Shown here in pieces: positions 61,742-64,000 of a stretch of 64,000 nt of DNA. Below the pieces are notes generated by a model. The model was given only the letters and a program-made list of their open reading frames with translations. It searched no databases and had not been told where the DNA came from. The position numbers were made by a program, and so were the translations under genes. The stretch comes from Planctomycetota bacterium (lineage in GTDB: Bacteria; Planctomycetota; Phycisphaerae; Phycisphaerales; Zrk34). The stretch lies in the NCBI GenBank assembly GCA_016125255.1, contig WGMD01000001.1, forward strand, positions 179,541-243,540. The letters run 5' to 3'. Positions within the stretch are counted from its first letter, which is position 1, and each line of letters starts with the position of its first letter.

Positions 61742-61782
61742 TGGACGAACGGTTGGCCGATGTGTATAGTATCGATATACAC
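61742..61782 (+). promoter_or_regulatory. Promoter with overlapping palindromic operator
   Basis: TGGACG (61742-61747), 17-base spacer, TATAGT (61765-61770). An inverted repeat GTGTATA/TATACAC (61762-61768, 61776-61782) covers the -10 box, 12 bases before the ATG of the nucleotidyltransferase gene. This suits autorepression by a DNA-binding product of the operon. Confidence 0.5.
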
Positions 61783-61794
61783 GATGAGGCAGTC

Positions 61795-62355
61795 ATGGAT
61801 CGAACCCAAGCCATCGCAGCCCTGCAACAGACCGGCAACCTGCTGGCACAGGCAGCCCGCAACGACCGGGTGACCGTCATCCTTGGCGGGGCCGTGGCGG
61901 CGATGGTTGTTGCGGACCTGCCCGCCACGCGCGTGACACACGACTGCGACGTGGTGGTCAGTGAACCTGATGCGGGTTGGGAAACCGTCCACGATGCTGC
62001 GCGGCAGGTTGCCGAGAAGCGTGGTCTGCCCGCTGACTGGCTTAATCGTGACAGCCGCATGTACGCCCACCTTCTTCCGATCGGTTGGCGAAAGCGTTGC
62101 GAAGCGGTTGGCCGGTTCGGGCCGCTGGAGGTGCTGGCCATTGGTCGCCGTGATTTGATGGCCATGAAACTCATGGGCGCGCCGGTTCGACCGCAGGACC
62201 TCGAAGACATCATCGCCATGCGGCCGACCGCTGACGACATCGCCTTCCTGCATGAGCACCTCGATCGCCTCGATGCAGAATCACTCTCGCGCGAAACCTA
62301 CGATGCCCCGCGAGCGATTCTCGATGACCTGGAGCCCTGCAATGAACCGTCCTGA
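61795..62355 (+). CDS. MNT-fold nucleotidyltransferase, possible AbiEii-like toxin
   Basis: A 186-residue protein from the ATG at 61795 (GAGG 5 bases upstream); an in-frame GTG at 61735 is upstream of the promoter. The polymerase-beta-type motif is VILGGAVA (G31, G32) followed by THDCDVVV (D50, D52). A conserved LAIGRRDLMAMKLMGAPVRPQDLEDI follows, seen in AbiEii/DUF6036-type enzymes that modify tRNA or proteins. It overlaps the next gene by 14 bases. Toxin function is inference from the pairing. Confidence 0.7.
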   Translation: MDRTQAIAALQQTGNLLAQAARNDRVTVILGGAVAAMVVADLPATRVTHDCDVVVSEPDAGWETVHDAARQVAEKRGLPADWLNRDSRMYAHLLPIGWRKRCEAVGRFGPLEVLAIGRRDLMAMKLMGAPVRPQDLEDIIAMRPTADDIAFLHEHLDRLDAESLSRETYDAPRAILDDLEPCNEPS

Positions 62356-63094
62356 CCTCGACAACACGATTGCACGCTGGTCGCGGGTGGGTGTTCTGTT
62401 CGGCTCCCGCCCCGCACGCACCACGCCAGACCTCGAACGCCTTTTGCTCGACACCGCACGTCTGGCCCCGGGAAACGCGCGTCTGTTCTATCTGGCGGTC
62501 ACGTGGTTGAGCCGGTACGGCAACTTCATCGCACGTCATCGACTTAAGCGACTGGTCGAGACGGACCTCGAAGCGGACAAACAACCGATTCTCGGTGCGT
62601 TGCTCGCGCTGGCGGTCAAGCACGTTGCATCGCGGGAACTGCTGGTCGCCGCCGAGGTGTGCAGCCCGGCCGACGCCCCGCGTCCGCTGTTCGACGTGCA
62701 GCGCAGGTCGCCTGCCCTTGCGAAGATCGCTCAAAACCATGCATGTGCCGAAGGCCTGCGATGGAACCTCTGGCTGCCGGATGAACCACCCAAACTCGAT
62801 GCCCTTCGGCCCGCCCGGTGGATCATCAACCAGAACCACGATTATCTCGACCGCATCGTCCGCAAGGGTGACCTGCGATGTTCCATCCTGCTAGTGCTGC
62901 GCTACGACACGCCAGGCGGCAGTGCCGATTCCGAGGTCGCCTTGGCCGAGAAGTGTTCAGCCAACCGCATCGCCGTCCGGAACGCACTGGACGACTTGGA
63001 ACGCGAGGGCTACGCCCTCCGCCAACCCGAACCCGGGGCACGCAACATCCGCATCGCCCTGGCCTCATCCCCAGCGCCTTTGGCCGTCGGCTGA
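62342..63094 (+). CDS. Winged-helix protein paired with the nucleotidyltransferase
   Basis: A 250-residue protein. The C-terminal part (about 175-245) looks like a winged helix (SEVALAEKCSANRIAVRNALDDLEREGYALRQ). The N-terminal 170 residues are helical, with GNARLFYLAVTWLSRYGNFIARHRL, and are not recognised. The ATG at 62342 lies inside the upstream gene, so translation is coupled. By analogy with AbiE it could be the antitoxin and operon repressor, but the gene order (enzyme first) is the reverse of abiEi-abiEii. Confidence 0.65.
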   Translation: MNRPDLDNTIARWSRVGVLFGSRPARTTPDLERLLLDTARLAPGNARLFYLAVTWLSRYGNFIARHRLKRLVETDLEADKQPILGALLALAVKHVASRELLVAAEVCSPADAPRPLFDVQRRSPALAKIAQNHACAEGLRWNLWLPDEPPKLDALRPARWIINQNHDYLDRIVRKGDLRCSILLVLRYDTPGGSADSEVALAEKCSANRIAVRNALDDLEREGYALRQPEPGARNIRIALASSPAPLAVG

Positions 63095-63741
63095 TCGCGC
63101 CCCATCCCCACTGACAGAACCGCCAAAACCTGCCGCCCGTTCCGCCCACGTTCGCCGGTGTGGCGAACCGTTGGTCATCGACCAACCGTTCCACCACGTC
63201 ACCGTTCGCGCCCACGGCCCAACGTCGCCCAACCCCGCCATACCGTGGGCCACGGTTCCTCCGTGGCGATGGCTTCAGGTAATGCCGCCGGGAACAGTCA
63301 CGATTGGGAACTGACTTTCCTTCGTGAGAAATATAGGCTTGGGCACTGCCACCTGCCGCGCCCATCTGCGGTAGCCACAAAGGCGCGACGTCCGGGCCGC
63401 ACGGTTCCTTCCTCGCCATCCCGCCACCCGACCGCGATGGGAACGGTCGCGTCCCACCTTTTTGTTTGTTGCAGATGACGAACAGATGGCCGCCGATCCA
63501 AAGGTCCAAAAGGTCCAGAAGGTGACCCCCCGGTACTTCTGAATCTTTTGGACCTCCGAACCTGCCCGCACACGCCGCGATGGCGCGTTACGGAAAAAAC
63601 GCCACGCTCAGAACAAACTGTGTCTACCACCGCGACTGGTTCCGCTGGCATCACTGAGAATCGCGCCGGGAAGGAACCATGCGATTGGCTTAAAGCCGGC
63701 CTGCCGCCCGCGCCGGTTCCACGTCGTCAGTCTAACTGATA
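63095..63741. other. Gene-poor stretch with hairpins and short tandem words
   Basis: No convincing gene. It contains a 12-bp stem with one mismatch (63165-63176 with 63180-63191), possibly the end of the operon. Three near-identical 9-base words (AAGGTCCAA, AAGGTCCAG, AAGGTGACC, 63501-63529) follow, and AGGTCCAAAA (63502-63511) is repeated inverted at 63546-63555. Open frames here (for example 63548-63739) have no start signals or recognisable motifs. Confidence 0.4.
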
Positions 63742-63873
63742 AACTGATAGGAAATTTGATTCCAGGCGGGCCGGGATCGGTGGCTTGGGGGTGAGGGGTT
63801 AACTGATAGGAAATACTGATAGGAAATTTGATTCCAGGCGGGCCGGTGTCGTGGGCTTGGGGGGTGAGGGGTT
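63742..63873. repeat. 59-bp tandem repeat
   Basis: Two 59-base copies (63742-63800 and 63815-63873) starting AACTGATAGGAAATTTG and ending TGAGGGGTT, with a few substitutions. Between them is a 14-base duplicate of the unit start (63801-63814). Confidence 0.75.
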
Positions 63874-63999
63874 AAGAATCAGACGACGTGTGTTGCTGAC
63901 GGTCACAAAGCCCTCGGGCTGCTCCTTTTTGGCCGCTTCGAGAATGTCCTTGTCGAGAAAGTATTTTCCGCCCTGCGATTTGGACTTGGGCACGAAAAA
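63799..63999 (-). CDS. 3' part of a gene running off the right edge
   Basis: The frame is open to the window edge; the GTG at 63993 is one possible start. Visible residues (about 64-66) include PKSKSQGGKYFLDKDILEAAKKEQPEG, FVTVSNTRRLIL and then a Pro-rich tail. The last 25 codons lie inside the 59-bp tandem repeat, so the C-terminus looks replaced or extended by repeat sequence. No family recognised. Confidence 0.4.
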   Translation of the reverse strand, partial: FFVPKSKSQGGKYFLDKDILEAAKKEQPEGFVTVSNTRRLILNPSPPKPTTPARLESNFLSVFPIS

Positions 64000-64000
64000 C

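Noticed and set aside
1..64000. CRISPR arrays, rRNA, tRNA and complete transposase genes.
   Set aside because: I looked for regularly spaced repeats, conserved rRNA segments, cloverleaf arms and transposase motifs and saw none; a tRNAscan or Rfam search could still find something I missed by eye.

Overview
The window reads as chromosomal DNA of a GC-rich planctomycete, most likely of the Phycisphaerae type. The evidence is the paired cytochrome-type PSD (DUF1587/1592/1588/1585) and DUF1552 (HxxSHH) proteins, a gvs1-type ECF sigma factor with a FecR-domain partner, H-X9-DG pseudopilins, several PEP-CTERM surface proteins, and a ribosomal cluster lacking rpmD, rpsD and adk. No rRNA, tRNA or CRISPR array was seen.

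Layout. 0-7.6 kb (mostly +): 3' part of rmuC, an exported HExxH peptidase, ispE, cysK (-), an exported helical protein of unknown function, folD and ald. 7.6-17.8 kb (-): PSD cytochrome-like protein and DUF1552 protein (a translationally coupled pair), two exported vWA proteins, then an OmpR-type response regulator and its histidine kinase. A direct repeat shaped like a Pho/OmpR-family site precedes the VIT-vWA gene. 17.9-18.1 kb: a 221-bp MITE-like palindromic element. 18.1-26.4 kb (-): a single protein fusing an ECF sigma factor to a FliA/WhiG-type sigma factor, and a pstSCAB phosphate transporter with very large PstC and PstA. 26.5-28.4 kb: a Tat-exported Gfo/Idh/MocA oxidoreductase and a small membrane protein.

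28.8-44.2 kb (-): one long S10-spc-alpha ribosomal cluster, rpsJ to rplQ, with secY, map, infA and rpoA, driven by a near-consensus promoter at 44207-44234. Its spacers carry a recurrent stem-loop with the tag TTTAGCG just after stop codons. The segment is flanked by two diverged, inverted, outward-facing copies of a ~310-nt non-coding-looking repeat (28487-28795 and 45286-45596), which I could not assign to any known family.

44.3-45.3 kb: a BFD-like [2Fe-2S] protein and thiol peroxidase. 45.6-49.6 kb (-): a tight operon of ECF sigma factor, FecR-domain anti-sigma factor, PEP-CTERM-like protein and pseudopilin; the outer domain of the anti-sigma factor resembles the exported protein encoded next to it. 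49.8-54.7 kb (+): two zinc-finger membrane proteins, then GT87 glycosyltransferase, SMR-type flippase and HAD-UbiA fusion, which together look like a polyprenyl-phosphate-sugar synthesis, flipping and transfer module. 54.8-60.8 kb: three PEP-CTERM proteins and small membrane proteins, separated by copies of a GC-rich palindromic repeat. 60.8-64 kb: a PilZ protein, then a region of different character with an AbiE-like nucleotidyltransferase/winged-helix pair behind a palindromic operator, hairpins, short tandem repeats and a partial gene at the right edge, probably a decayed integrated element.
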